Origin: Bryobacterales bacterium
Lineage (GTDB): Bacteria > Acidobacteriota > Terriglobia > Bryobacterales > Bryobacteraceae
Direction: 5' to 3'
NCBI GenBank assembly: GCA_026129915.1
Contig: JAHCHD010000026.1
Span: 1 to 43,556 of the forward strand
DNA length: 43,556 bases
Below the pieces are notes generated by a model. It was not told the DNA's origin and made no database searches. It saw only the letters and a program-made list of their open reading frames with translations. The stretch's first letter is position 1; every line of letters begins with the position of its first letter. A program made the translations under genes and the position numbers. This document shows positions 7,700 to 15,953 of the stretch, piece after piece.

Positions 7700-10600
7700 C
7701 TAGAAGATTACCTTCAGTCCGAATTGCAGGTTGCGCGGACGGCCAGCACTCGTAATTCGTCCGTAGTTGATATTTCCAACCGTCGAGTTGGGGGCGCCAA
7801 AGGCCGGCGTGTTGAAGAAGTTAAACGCCTCAAAGCGGAACTGCATCGCCACCTTCTCGGTGAGCACGAATCGCTTGAACGTCGCGAAATCAAAGTTCAC
7901 GAGCCCTGGAGTCTGCAGCAGATTGCGTCCCGCGTTGCCATAAGTGAACGGAGCATTGGCCTCAAAGGCACTGGTGTTAAAGAAGCGATCCAGCGTGCGT
8001 TCCGAGCGTGACAAGCGCCAGTCGCCAACGACGTTAGGACGGTTAGGATCTCCGGTATTGGCAGGGTCCCCTTGCACTCCAACACCCATAGGTTGTCCTG
8101 CAGTGAGTGTGGTGATGCCTCCAACCGACCATCCGCCAAGGACCGCATCGATGCCACGCGACCATCCACTGCCGAAGTGGCGGCTAATGCCGAAGGGGAG
8201 TTCGTACATATAGCTAGCCACATAACGATGACGCATATCCTGGGAATCCAGAGCCTTTTCCAACTGCCGATTTAAGGGATTCTGAAAGCCCTGCGGATCG
8301 CCAACGGCGCTCCCCGCGCCCGCAAAACCAACCGTGTCACCGATGGTCTTGGAATAGGTATATGCGTTCATAAAGGAGATACCGCTGCCAAATCGCTTCT
8401 CAAGACGAGCCTGGAAGGAGTGGAAAGTGGAATTCCCAAACCAGTCGTGACGGTCGACGATCGTAAGCGGCGTGATGGTATGGTCGATACCCGGAAAGGG
8501 GACCGAGGTGAACCGCCGGCGCGCATTCACGTTACCCGGGCCCGGAAGCGCGTAGTTTCCGTTCCAGCGGGTGGGAAGATGGTTCCCTTTTGTGGCATAG
8601 TAGCCCACCTCCATCACCATGTCCTTCACCAGTTCGCGCTGAATGTTCAGGTTCCACTGCTGGCTGGTAGGCCATTTCGGATTGGTGACGAATGAGGAAA
8701 GGCGAACGTTGGCAGTATTGCGCGGGTCCAGGGTTCCCGCTGGGACGCCGTCCCGCAGAAGAAACGCGGGCGTGATCTGGTCAGTCGTAAGGCGGACCGA
8801 AATGGTTTGCGGGGGATTCCCCAGCATGAAGCGTCCACCGCCAGTGCCTTCGTAGTTGCCAATGAAAATGCCATAACCGCCACGGACCACTGTTTTGGAA
8901 CTGAGGGTGTAGGCGAAGCCGAAGCGCGGGGCAAAGTTGTTCCGGTCGGTTGCCTGGAGAGCCCGGCTCGTGCGGCTGCCATCCTGGGCCACCACAATCG
9001 CGGGATTCTGCAAATCGAAGTCGTAGTTCGACAGCAGGTTGCGCGTCTCAACCCAGTTGGCGTTGTATTCGTACCGCACCCCGAAATTAAGGGTGAGTCT
9101 TCGCGTCGCGCGCCATTCGTCCTGCACGTAGAAGTGGTAGAAGGGAGCACGCAAATTGGAGTAGACAACGTCCGCAACATCCGTCTGGTTGGACATACCC
9201 AGGAGGAAGTCAGCGAATGGGTAGCCCCCCGCGTTGTTGGCTGGGTTCCGCGTGAAGACGCCGTTGAACAGGAAGACTCCCAACCCTTCCTTGGGGTTCG
9301 TAATGAAGGCCTGCAGCCAACTGAGGTTTGCCCCGAACTTCACAGTGTGCGACGCATTCGTCCAGCTGGTATCGTTCACAAGCTGCCTTGTTTGTGAATC
9401 GTTGAGATTGGGAAGATTCGCTCCGATACCCAGGTTGGTGACGCCGTTGATGTTGAACTGCGGGGCTCCGGGTGTGGATTGATCAACGCCTCGCAGGCCC
9501 AGTTCTACGTTCACGTTCCTGTCGATGGGTGGATACTGCTCGGTATATAGCCTGTTCCAACCGAGGCGGGTGGTGGTAACCAGGTTCGGCGTGAGGATAC
9601 GGCTCCATACCAACGCCATGTTCCAGCCCGTGTTGTTGAAATCTGAACTCGTCGACCCGAAAGCTGGTGCGGGCAAAGGTGGCGACGCAGGGCTGAACTG
9701 AGTCTGGGAGCTGATACGGTAGAACAGCGTGTCGTTCGACGAAATGTTGTAGTCCGCGCGGAGATCCCAGCGATCCACGTCGGAGAGGTTTGGCGGATTG
9801 TGCAGATAGTTCTGCGTGAGGCTGGAGTTCTGCGGAGTGGGATACCAGGCCGCTGCTTTGGCAGAGACTGGATCGATGCGTGACGTGGGAATCACGTTGC
9901 CCGCAAACGGCTGGCGGCCTCGCGGGGAAGCAGTGAACGTCGCCGGGTCGTAGATGATAGCGCTGAGCGCAGAGAAATCGCCACCGCGCTGCGCGACGGT
10001 GGGAATCGTGTTGTTGGACGTTAGAGACTCACGAACCTTCGTCCACTCATAGTCACCGAACAGGAAGAGCTTGTTCTTTACAAGCGGACCACCAAGCGAG
10101 AAACCGTACTGGTTGCGCTTGAAGGCGGGACGCGGCTGATCGGGACGGTCAAAGAAGTTCTTTGCATCGAGCTTCTCGTTGCGGAGGAACTCGAATGCGG
10201 TGCCGTGGATCTCGTTGGTGCCCGACTTGATGGAAGCGTTGATCACGCCACCAGCGGCCCGGCCAAACTCGGCACTGTACGCGTTGGTGCTGATGCGGAA
10301 TTCCTGAATCGCGTCCACCGAAGGCTGCACGGTTTCAGCCTGGTTGCCCTGTGCGGCAAGCTGGACATTGTTGTTGTCGATACCGTCCAGCATGTAGTTG
10401 TTCTGAACGGTGCGCATGCCCCCTGCACTGAATCCTCCAAAGCGGCCCCCGATCGGTTGCACCGTACCGGCGGATAGCAAGGCGAGTTGAATGTAGTTGC
10501 GGCCATTCAAGGGCATGTCAACGATGGTCTTGTTGTTGATCACCTGCCCCTGGGATGCATCCAGCGTGGCGAGCAGTGGCGCGTCGGAGGTCACCTGCAC

Positions 10601-10948
10601 ACTCTCCGCAATCGAACCCAGTTCGAGCGCGAAGTCGAGGGTGGGAGTCTCCTGGAGTTGCAGGACGACGCCTTCGCGAATCGCCCGTTTGAAGCCTTCG
10701 GCCTCTACTTCAATCCGGTATTGGCCAATGCGAAGCGGCAGCGTCAAGTAACGCCCGTCGGACTGCGACTCGAAGGTGCGCGAGAGGCCGGTTTGAACGT
10801 GGACGGTTGTGATTTTTGCACCGGGGATCGAGGCCCCGGTGGGATCAGAAACTGTACCTGTGATTCGAGCTGTCTCCACCTGCGCGAACAGCGCGGTAAA
10901 CATCCCAACCAGTGCAAGAACAGAAAACACACGGGTGACTGTAAACAT
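7700..10948 (-). CDS. TonB-dependent receptor, Oar-like with carboxypeptidase-regulatory domain
   Basis: 1082 aa outer-membrane receptor of the type expanded in Acidobacteriota. Residues 1-22 are a signal peptide. About 27-110 is a carboxypeptidase-regulatory/Cna-B-like beta-sandwich (ITGTVSDPTGASIPGAKI), then a plug domain (VINNKTIVDMPLNGRNY, about 135-215), then a long barrel rich in aromatic-ended strands, finishing in GLKVIF with the C-terminal phenylalanine typical of outer-membrane barrels. AGGAGG lies just before the ATG. A strong promoter sits 60-90 bases upstream and the sulfatase follows after 11 bases. The ligand is not predictable, although the coupled sulfatase hints at a sulfated compound. 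Confidence 0.9.
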   Translation of the reverse strand: MFTVTRVFSVLALVGMFTALFAQVETARITGTVSDPTGASIPGAKITTVHVQTGLSRTFESQSDGRYLTLPLRIGQYRIEVEAEGFKRAIREGVVLQLQETPTLDFALELGSIAESVQVTSDAPLLATLDASQGQVINNKTIVDMPLNGRNYIQLALLSAGTVQPIGGRFGGFSAGGMRTVQNNYMLDGIDNNNVQLAAQGNQAETVQPSVDAIQEFRISTNAYSAEFGRAAGGVINASIKSGTNEIHGTAFEFLRNEKLDAKNFFDRPDQPRPAFKRNQYGFSLGGPLVKNKLFLFGDYEWTKVRESLTSNNTIPTVAQRGGDFSALSAIIYDPATFTASPRGRQPFAGNVIPTSRIDPVSAKAAAWYPTPQNSSLTQNYLHNPPNLSDVDRWDLRADYNISSNDTLFYRISSQTQFSPASPPLPAPAFGSTSSDFNNTGWNMALVWSRILTPNLVTTTRLGWNRLYTEQYPPIDRNVNVELGLRGVDQSTPGAPQFNINGVTNLGIGANLPNLNDSQTRQLVNDTSWTNASHTVKFGANLSWLQAFITNPKEGLGVFLFNGVFTRNPANNAGGYPFADFLLGMSNQTDVADVVYSNLRAPFYHFYVQDEWRATRRLTLNFGVRYEYNANWVETRNLLSNYDFDLQNPAIVVAQDGSRTSRALQATDRNNFAPRFGFAYTLSSKTVVRGGYGIFIGNYEGTGGGRFMLGNPPQTISVRLTTDQITPAFLLRDGVPAGTLDPRNTANVRLSSFVTNPKWPTSQQWNLNIQRELVKDMVMEVGYYATKGNHLPTRWNGNYALPGPGNVNARRRFTSVPFPGIDHTITPLTIVDRHDWFGNSTFHSFQARLEKRFGSGISFMNAYTYSKTIGDTVGFAGAGSAVGDPQGFQNPLNRQLEKALDSQDMRHRYVASYMYELPFGISRHFGSGWSRGIDAVLGGWSVGGITTLTAGQPMGVGVQGDPANTGDPNRPNVVGDWRLSRSERTLDRFFNTSAFEANAPFTYGNAGRNLLQTPGLVNFDFATFKRFVLTEKVAMQFRFEAFNFFNTPAFGAPNSTVGNINYGRITSAGRPRNLQFGLKVIF

Positions 10949-11007
10949 CAGCCCCTCCTAAGGGAAGAAGTAATCTGTTTCGTTGCAACCCCAAAAAAGT
11001 TGAGGCA

Positions 11008-11036
11008 ATGATATCGGAATGGTCTAGGCCAGTCAA
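11008..11036 (-). promoter_or_regulatory. Sigma-70-type promoter for the receptor-sulfatase operon
   Basis: On the minus strand TTGACT (11031-11036) and TATCAT (11008-11013) are separated by exactly 17 bases; each matches the consensus at five of six positions. Predicted transcription start about 11001, leaving a leader of about 50 bases ending in AGGAGG. Between here and 11231 I see no gene. Confidence 0.7.
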
Positions 11037-11231
11037 TTTGGGTTGGAGAAGCTGTTCATTCTTCCGAAGGGGAGTCGTGTGGGAAAGGCGAGCGAGGCTT
11101 CCATGCGGCTGGCGAATAGCCCGCTGCCGCGGTGGAGTGGATACATTTCCGCCCACGCAGCAAAGGCGCGCACGGAGGTTAGCGCACTCTGAGGATGGCG
11201 AAAGCCGGGCAGACGGTTAGTACCTAGTTAC

Positions 11232-12365
11232 CTACCCGCGAGGCGGGCGCGGGCGGAGCGGGGGCAGGTTGCCCCGGCGGTTGATTCCTCGTTTCTCTTC
11301 GGCCATGGTTTGCAACGGCGAAGCACCACGAGGGCGCGGGGGAGGCACTTTGCGGGCGGCGTACTCGCGGAGGTCAGTTTGCGCTAGGAGGAGTGCGTCC
11401 ACCACGTTTGCGGCGGAACGCGAAGCAGCGGCGGAGATGGTACGCAGTCCATGTATTCCGGCCACCAGTGCGAACGCGGCTGCGGCATGCTCAGCCGCTT
11501 CGCGCCCCCCTTCCAGAGTGTCGCCCACGAACTGCTTACCGTGGAAGGTGAGTACCGTGGGATACTCCAGCTCCTGCAAGCGAACGAGCTGGGCCAGGAT
11601 CTGCGTGTTCTCTTCCTTGCGCTTGCCGAGGGAAAGGCCGGGATCGACGAGAATGCGATTGGACGGCACGCCGGCACGAATGGCGCGGCCGATGTTCGCG
11701 CGCAGTACGATGAAGGCTTCCCCCAGAGGATCGCGGATCGGGGACAAACTGCCCCAGACGGTGGGGATCTCACGCATGTGGGCGATGATGAGGGCTCCGT
11801 CGTTGCGGCTGACGGCGGGGCCAAGGTCGGGATCGAGTTTCAGCCCGCTGGGGTCGTTGATGAAGTCCGCACCAGCCTGCAGCGCTTTCTCCGCCACGGT
11901 AGCGTGGGTGGTTGTGACGCATATCCAGGGAGTTTCGTCCTTTCGCAGGCGGCGCACCATCGGCAGCACGCTGCGCGCCTCGACTTCAGCGCTCACGGGG
12001 TAGAGGGACGGGGAGAGGCTCATGGCGGATACGTCGATGACGTCGGCCCCAAGCTCCACCTCGCGGCGAGCGTGGGCAGCTAGGGCGTCAAGCTCACGGA
12101 ACGGCTCGTGGGACTGTTGCAGGCGGGGGAGTTTCAGCACGCTGAACAGCAATGTGCGGTCTCCGAGGTAGATCGTTTCTTTCTTGAGTTCGAGGCGAAA
12201 CCGTTTGCGTTGCATGAGTTTGAGGAGGGCATGGGACGCCAGAGCGAAGGAGAAACCCTTGCAGGTCCAGGCCAGCGGAGAGGCCTGGAAGCGTCGCATC
12301 CAGCGCGTCCATTCCTTATTGTCCCACGCCAAGAGACCAACGCTGGTGATCGAAGCAGGCTTCAA
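11232..12365 (-). CDS. Dihydropteroate synthase-like protein with eroded catalytic motifs
   Basis: Up to 377 aa from a TTG; ATGs at 12299 (residue 23) and 12215 (residue 51) are alternatives, and homology begins only near residue 50. The TIM-barrel pterin-binding fold is traceable: ELGADVIDVS (105-113), INDPSG (169-174), IAHMREIP (194-201), LVDPGLSLGKRKE (239-251). These match DHPS strands in order and spacing, but key boxes are changed. The NVTPDSFSDGG loop is LKLPRLQQS, the GGESTRPG box is SAMSLSPS, SRKSF is HGKQF and the final RVHDV is LRTISA. The tail (about 340-377) is Pro/Arg-rich. DHPS joins para-aminobenzoate to a pterin in folate synthesis; this copy probably does not, and may bind a pterin or do something else. 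Monocistronic. Confidence 0.6.
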   Translation of the reverse strand: MKPASITSVGLLAWDNKEWTRWMRRFQASPLAWTCKGFSFALASHALLKLMQRKRFRLELKKETIYLGDRTLLFSVLKLPRLQQSHEPFRELDALAAHARREVELGADVIDVSAMSLSPSLYPVSAEVEARSVLPMVRRLRKDETPWICVTTTHATVAEKALQAGADFINDPSGLKLDPDLGPAVSRNDGALIIAHMREIPTVWGSLSPIRDPLGEAFIVLRANIGRAIRAGVPSNRILVDPGLSLGKRKEENTQILAQLVRLQELEYPTVLTFHGKQFVGDTLEGGREAAEHAAAAFALVAGIHGLRTISAAASRSAANVVDALLLAQTDLREYAARKVPPPRPRGASPLQTMAEEKRGINRRGNLPPLRPRPPRG

Positions 12366-12444
12366 TAGGAATGGCGGCGAGATTGACTCTTAAATCTAGT
12401 ACTAACTGGAAGGTCAGGATTGAAGCAGAATACACATTTGCCCA

Positions 12445-12472
12445 TTGTTGTTACCAGGTTCCCTGTTATAAT
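12445..12472 (+). promoter_or_regulatory. Promoter upstream of the FecR-domain gene
   Basis: A perfect TATAAT at 12467-12472 with TTGTTG at 12445-12450, 16 bases apart. The predicted start near 12479 would give a leader of about 50 bases to the ATG at 12529. Confidence 0.55.
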
Positions 12473-12528
12473 CGAGCCAACTTAGGGCTGCGTGTTGCCG
12501 ATCGTGGCAGCCTAGGGGTTTCGTTCGC

Positions 12529-13458
12529 ATGGTGATATTGCAAAATCGGTTGGGTGGACCGGCACGGTGTCGTGCCGCGGCAATCTCCCTAGTGTGTGTC
12601 CGGTTTCGCAACCATTTGCCCCGACTGGGCACGAACCGCACTCTTGTTTCCCTGTTGTGCCTGATTCTGGCGACTCCCGCAGTGTTTTGCCAGCAGTTTC
12701 CCGGCATGAGCGCCTCTGCACCGGCCGAGTACGCCGCCACCGTGACTCTCTCTACCGGAAGGGTGGCGGTGGTGAAGGCAGGCGAAAGCCATACCTTGAT
12801 GCCGGGCGATACGGTGAAGCCAGGGCTGGAGGTATTCACCGGATCTGACGGATACGCGGTATTCCAGTTGCAGGACGGCAGCTCTTTCGAGGTGTACCCG
12901 AACTCTCGCGTGCTGTTTCGCAGCAACTGGGGGAACTGGAACGACATTTTCGATATCTGGGTGGGCCGGATGAAGATCCATATCGAAAAGATCATGGGCA
13001 AGCCCAACCCGCATCGGATTCATACGCCAACCGCCGTGATCTCCGTGCGCGGCACGACCTTCTTTGTGGAAGTGGAAGAAGATTCCGAAGCCACCGTAGT
13101 GGGCGTGGACACCGGCGAAGTGATGGTGGAGCACCGCCTGCTACCTACAGGCAAACAGCAATTGCTGAGGACGGGCGAACAACTGCGGATTGACCGCGAT
13201 GTACCCATTGCGAAGGCGAGGATCGCGCGCGACGGCGTACTCCGCGCCACCATGCGGACGCTTTCCGACGTACTGTACGCGGTGGCCGTGCGAAACCAGA
13301 ACCGCGGCGCCGGAGGAGTGCCCGTGCCAGGCGGAGGAGGCGGCACTACTCCGCTTCCTGGCGATGAAGGCCCAAGCGCACCACCGCCACCTCCAGGCGG
13401 CACCTCGGCGCCCACCACCAGTGCGCCTCCCGCACCACCGCCGCCGCCCGGCAACTAG
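12529..13458 (+). CDS. FecR-domain secreted protein with proline-rich tail
   Basis: 309 aa. A GTG at 12592 is an alternative start that would bring the hydrophobic export signal (LVSLLCLILATPAVFCQQ, about residues 39-56) nearer the N-terminus. Residues about 70-200 show the FecR-like beta fold: STGRVAVVKAG, FQLQDGSSFEVYPNS and HTPTAVISVRGTTFFVEV, then GEVMVEH. In classical systems FecR relays a signal from a TonB receptor to an ECF sigma factor; in Acidobacteriota stand-alone FecR proteins are common and usually of unknown role. There is no sigma factor next door. The last 50 residues are low-complexity Gly/Pro/Ser (runs of five prolines), possibly a wall or periplasmic linker. Confidence 0.75.
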   Translation: MVILQNRLGGPARCRAAAISLVCVRFRNHLPRLGTNRTLVSLLCLILATPAVFCQQFPGMSASAPAEYAATVTLSTGRVAVVKAGESHTLMPGDTVKPGLEVFTGSDGYAVFQLQDGSSFEVYPNSRVLFRSNWGNWNDIFDIWVGRMKIHIEKIMGKPNPHRIHTPTAVISVRGTTFFVEVEEDSEATVVGVDTGEVMVEHRLLPTGKQQLLRTGEQLRIDRDVPIAKARIARDGVLRATMRTLSDVLYAVAVRNQNRGAGGVPVPGGGGGTTPLPGDEGPSAPPPPPGGTSAPTTSAPPAPPPPPGN

Positions 13459-13557
13459 CTCCGCATCGGCAGCCAGGCTCCAGTGAGGCAACCAGTCTGA
13501 AGTGAGGCAGTCGCCACTGGCTCCATTCGTTCGGCGCTTCATGCGAGACTGAGAATC

Positions 13558-14109
13558 GTGATACGCACATTCCTTGTCTCTCTCTGTCTCCTGTGTGCTC
13601 TTCTGCAGACGGCGCGCTGCCAGGATGGCGGCGGCGTGGCAGCCGAATGGAACACGCGCGAAAGCATTGCCGCAATGGCCGCGAGAATGGGCGAGGTGAA
13701 GCCGATCCTCGACCAACTGAAACCCGCGCAGTGGATGGAGAAGGGCGCTTCGGAAGGATACGCCCAGCAACTCGATGGAACGCGCGCGGAACTGGATGGG
13801 GTGGAGTGGTCACTGGGCAACCTGGCGGGGAAGCCGGAAAAGCTGAGCTTCGCCGTGGATGCGTATTTCCGGGTGCAGTCATTCCGGTCGAAAGTGGCCT
13901 CCATCAACGAGGCAGTGCGGCGGTATCAGAACCCTGCGATTGCCGAGCTGATTGATGCGTATCTTACCGACAGTTCCGCGGCACAGATCCAACTGCAGAC
14001 CTACTTGCGTGACCTCTCTGAGCTGAAGGAAGCCGAACTGGAAGTGATGGAATCTGAGGCTCAGCGGTGCCGGGTGCAACAGATACAACGGCGTCCTGGC
14101 CAGCGCTGA
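13558..14109 (+). CDS. Secreted helical protein of unknown function
   Basis: 183 aa from a GTG start. Residues 1-21 (IRTFLVSLCLLCALLQTARCQ) are a clear signal peptide. The remainder is predominantly helical and charged, with no recognised domain: segments around 50-75, 95-125 and 140-175 are amphipathic and could form a small bundle or coiled coil. It follows the FecR-domain gene after 99 bases on the same strand and may share its transcript. No catalytic motif is visible, so no function is proposed. Confidence 0.6.
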   Translation: MIRTFLVSLCLLCALLQTARCQDGGGVAAEWNTRESIAAMAARMGEVKPILDQLKPAQWMEKGASEGYAQQLDGTRAELDGVEWSLGNLAGKPEKLSFAVDAYFRVQSFRSKVASINEAVRRYQNPAIAELIDAYLTDSSAAQIQLQTYLRDLSELKEAELEVMESEAQRCRVQQIQRRPGQR

Positions 14110-14458
14110 ACGCGGTAGTTTGTGTACGGGGCATGCGGGAGCAGCACGCGGGGATTTGGCCTTGGTCGTTCTCTGCAGCGGGTTACGCCGCCAGGGGTTG
14201 ATAGGCGCGTTTCCGGCGGTTCCGTTCCTCGCTTCCGTGCGAATGATGAACCCATCGATGCTCGGTGACCGCGATGCCGGGGACCAGCACCGGTATCTCT
14301 CTGAAATGCTTTGGGTTCGCGGCATTGCCGGATGATTGAGTCCGGGGCACGAGAGATGCATGGGGAACGCTTGCCTTTCCGGGAGGGGGTTGCGAGGGAG
14401 GAGCAAGGCCAACCGGCGCCGCACTGGAATGCAGGTAGGGCGCGGGGCGGTGTCCGGT
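14110..14458. other. Intergenic stretch without a recognisable gene
   Basis: 349 bases between two converging genes. Short open frames occur on both strands but none has a ribosome-binding site or recognisable product. The only structure noted is a small CGGCA-T-TGCCG dyad near 14320-14335. No T-tract terminator seen. Confidence 0.4.
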
Positions 14459-15115
14459 TCACTGCACCTTGATTGTGAAGTTCAGGTGATCTTCCCCGCC
14501 CGGGCCGAAGATGCGCAGGCGGTAGTCCGTCGTCTGAACCGGTGCTAACATCACGCAGCAGCGAGGGCAGACGGGGGCGGGGTTCAGCGTCGGTTCCAGA
14601 CGTACCATTGTGGTTCCCGTAACGCCATAGCAAAGGTTCGGATGGTCCCCACGGCGAATTTCGAAGTCGCTCAGGTCCACGAAGAGAAACTTGGGCGGGG
14701 CCGGAAGGACCTTGATCAAGAAGGTCTCTGATACGCTCTCCCCATTTGCACCCCAGGCAGTGAGCCGGTACTGCGTGTCTGCCTCCGGACGTACGGAAAT
14801 GCAGCGGTTGCGGGAGGGCTTCAGATCGTGAACAGCGGGTTCAATCGCGAGCCGCACCGCGTTCCGCGTACCGTAACAGATGGTCAAATCTTCTCCCCGG
14901 ACCACGTTCGCCGCGCTCGCGTAGAATGAATCGATCTTCAGACCGGGCGAATCGGGAAGCAGCCACTCCGGCGTGGACTGGGCGGCCGGCATCCGATGCG
15001 CGGTTGGATGTGTACTGGAAGACCTGGAAGCGAACGTTCCCGCGACATAGACAGCGGTCAACAGCATCGCCGCGCTGATAGACACGAAAAGTGTGCGCGA
15101 TAGTAGCTGAGGCAT
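14459..15115 (-). CDS. Membrane-anchored protein with two Ig-like Cys repeats
   Basis: 218 aa. A hydrophobic segment at about 8-27 anchors or exports it. Two tandem repeats follow, at about 60-136 and 144-217, each reading RG[ED]...[IL]CYG, then VRL.[IL]EP, a second cysteine, then [QD]YRL and a final strand ending IKV. The pairs C80/C105 and C162/C186 (or C187) could form disulphides within each domain. Repeats of this style are common in Solibacter-type secreted proteins and look like small beta-sandwich adhesion or binding modules. No enzyme motif. Function unknown. Confidence 0.6.
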   Translation of the reverse strand: MPQLLSRTLFVSISAAMLLTAVYVAGTFASRSSSTHPTAHRMPAAQSTPEWLLPDSPGLKIDSFYASAANVVRGEDLTICYGTRNAVRLAIEPAVHDLKPSRNRCISVRPEADTQYRLTAWGANGESVSETFLIKVLPAPPKFLFVDLSDFEIRRGDHPNLCYGVTGTTMVRLEPTLNPAPVCPRCCVMLAPVQTTDYRLRIFGPGGEDHLNFTIKVQ

Positions 15116-15439
15116 GAGAACACCTCCACACCCGTTGCCCAGCCCGCGATCAATCCCCGTATTCTATTTCGTGCTGCGTTAGACACCGTCCTTCCTCTAT
15201 CGGTTCCCGGGCAACGAGGACTCCCACGTGCGTGGAAGGGTTGCGCGGCGGGCCGCTCGCCATTGAATAAACAGAATTCGAGCGAGGAACCCGCTTTGCG
15301 CGAACTGTGGAAGTGATTGGCCCGATCCGCACTCCCCGCAACCTGAGGATAGGACTAACTTTCAAACCTTCTTCGAATTACAGCGAGCGAAAGCCTTGGC
15401 TGGACCCATTTATCCGGATGGACGCGTGGGGCGGGCTTG
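15116..15439. other. Intergenic stretch upstream of the Ig-like repeat gene
   Basis: About 325 bases with only short, unconvincing open frames. It should hold the promoter of the minus-strand repeat-protein gene, but I find no good hexamer pair. Confidence 0.35.
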
Positions 15440-15880
15440 CACCGAATCAATTCTTCCAATGCGACCAAGAGCGGGGCGACTGCTTCCAGGAGCTTCCACG
15501 ACGTAATCACTCAAGTTTCCTTCCAGAACTTCGGGGAATACCGTGCATTCGCGGTCACCAGATTGGCGGCTCGGGCGACATCGGAAGACTCAAGGAATTT
15601 GTTGTCCGGGTCCTTCGTCACCTTAAGGGCGCGCAACGGCATCTCCATGTGCAAGCGGCTGGTTGCAAGTTGCAGGAGCTGGTGACGGAGACCCCTGCGA
15701 ATATTCAGTTCCGGGCGCGCAAGCAGCTCCCGGCACTCAGCAACAACGGCGTCAGAAACGAATCGCTGGCCGGGCTGGTGATCGTCAGCAAAGGAACGGT
15801 GCGTTGCAGCCCGTCCGAGCTTCACGTGAACGAATCGACGACGTGGTGCAAATGATGAACCGAAGCGGGATCACCCGCGC
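15440..15880 (-). pseudogene. Frameshifted PIN-domain toxin (COG1569-type) remnant
   Basis: Reading the minus strand across three frames restores a PIN-family toxin. Near 15860 RFII is followed by degenerate codons that give VVDSF after a one-base shift; then DGLQRTVPLLTITSPAS (about 15770-15825) in another frame; then QRFVSDAVVAECRELLARP through LKVTKDPDNKFLE and KFWKET in the longest open frame, ending in a premature TGA at 15511-15513. Beyond that stop the same frame continues VITSWKLLEAVAP, the usual family C-terminus. The first catalytic aspartate of the DTN motif is a cysteine codon here. With at least two frameshifts, one nonsense codon and a lost active-site residue, this is a dead gene. 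A short downstream tail of the VWA gene strand, ending LTRADELKRG, may be a leftover of its partner. Confidence 0.7.
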
Positions 15881-15953
15881 TTCAATTCGTCGGCGCGGGT
15901 CAGTTTGATGGCTTGGTCGATTCGACTCGACTCGACGCCAGGTTGCCAGAACC

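Noticed and set aside
15307..15855. 182-codon plus-strand open frame
   Set aside because: It lies opposite the PIN-toxin remnant, whose minus-strand reading is recognisable; the plus-strand product has no family features or ribosome site.
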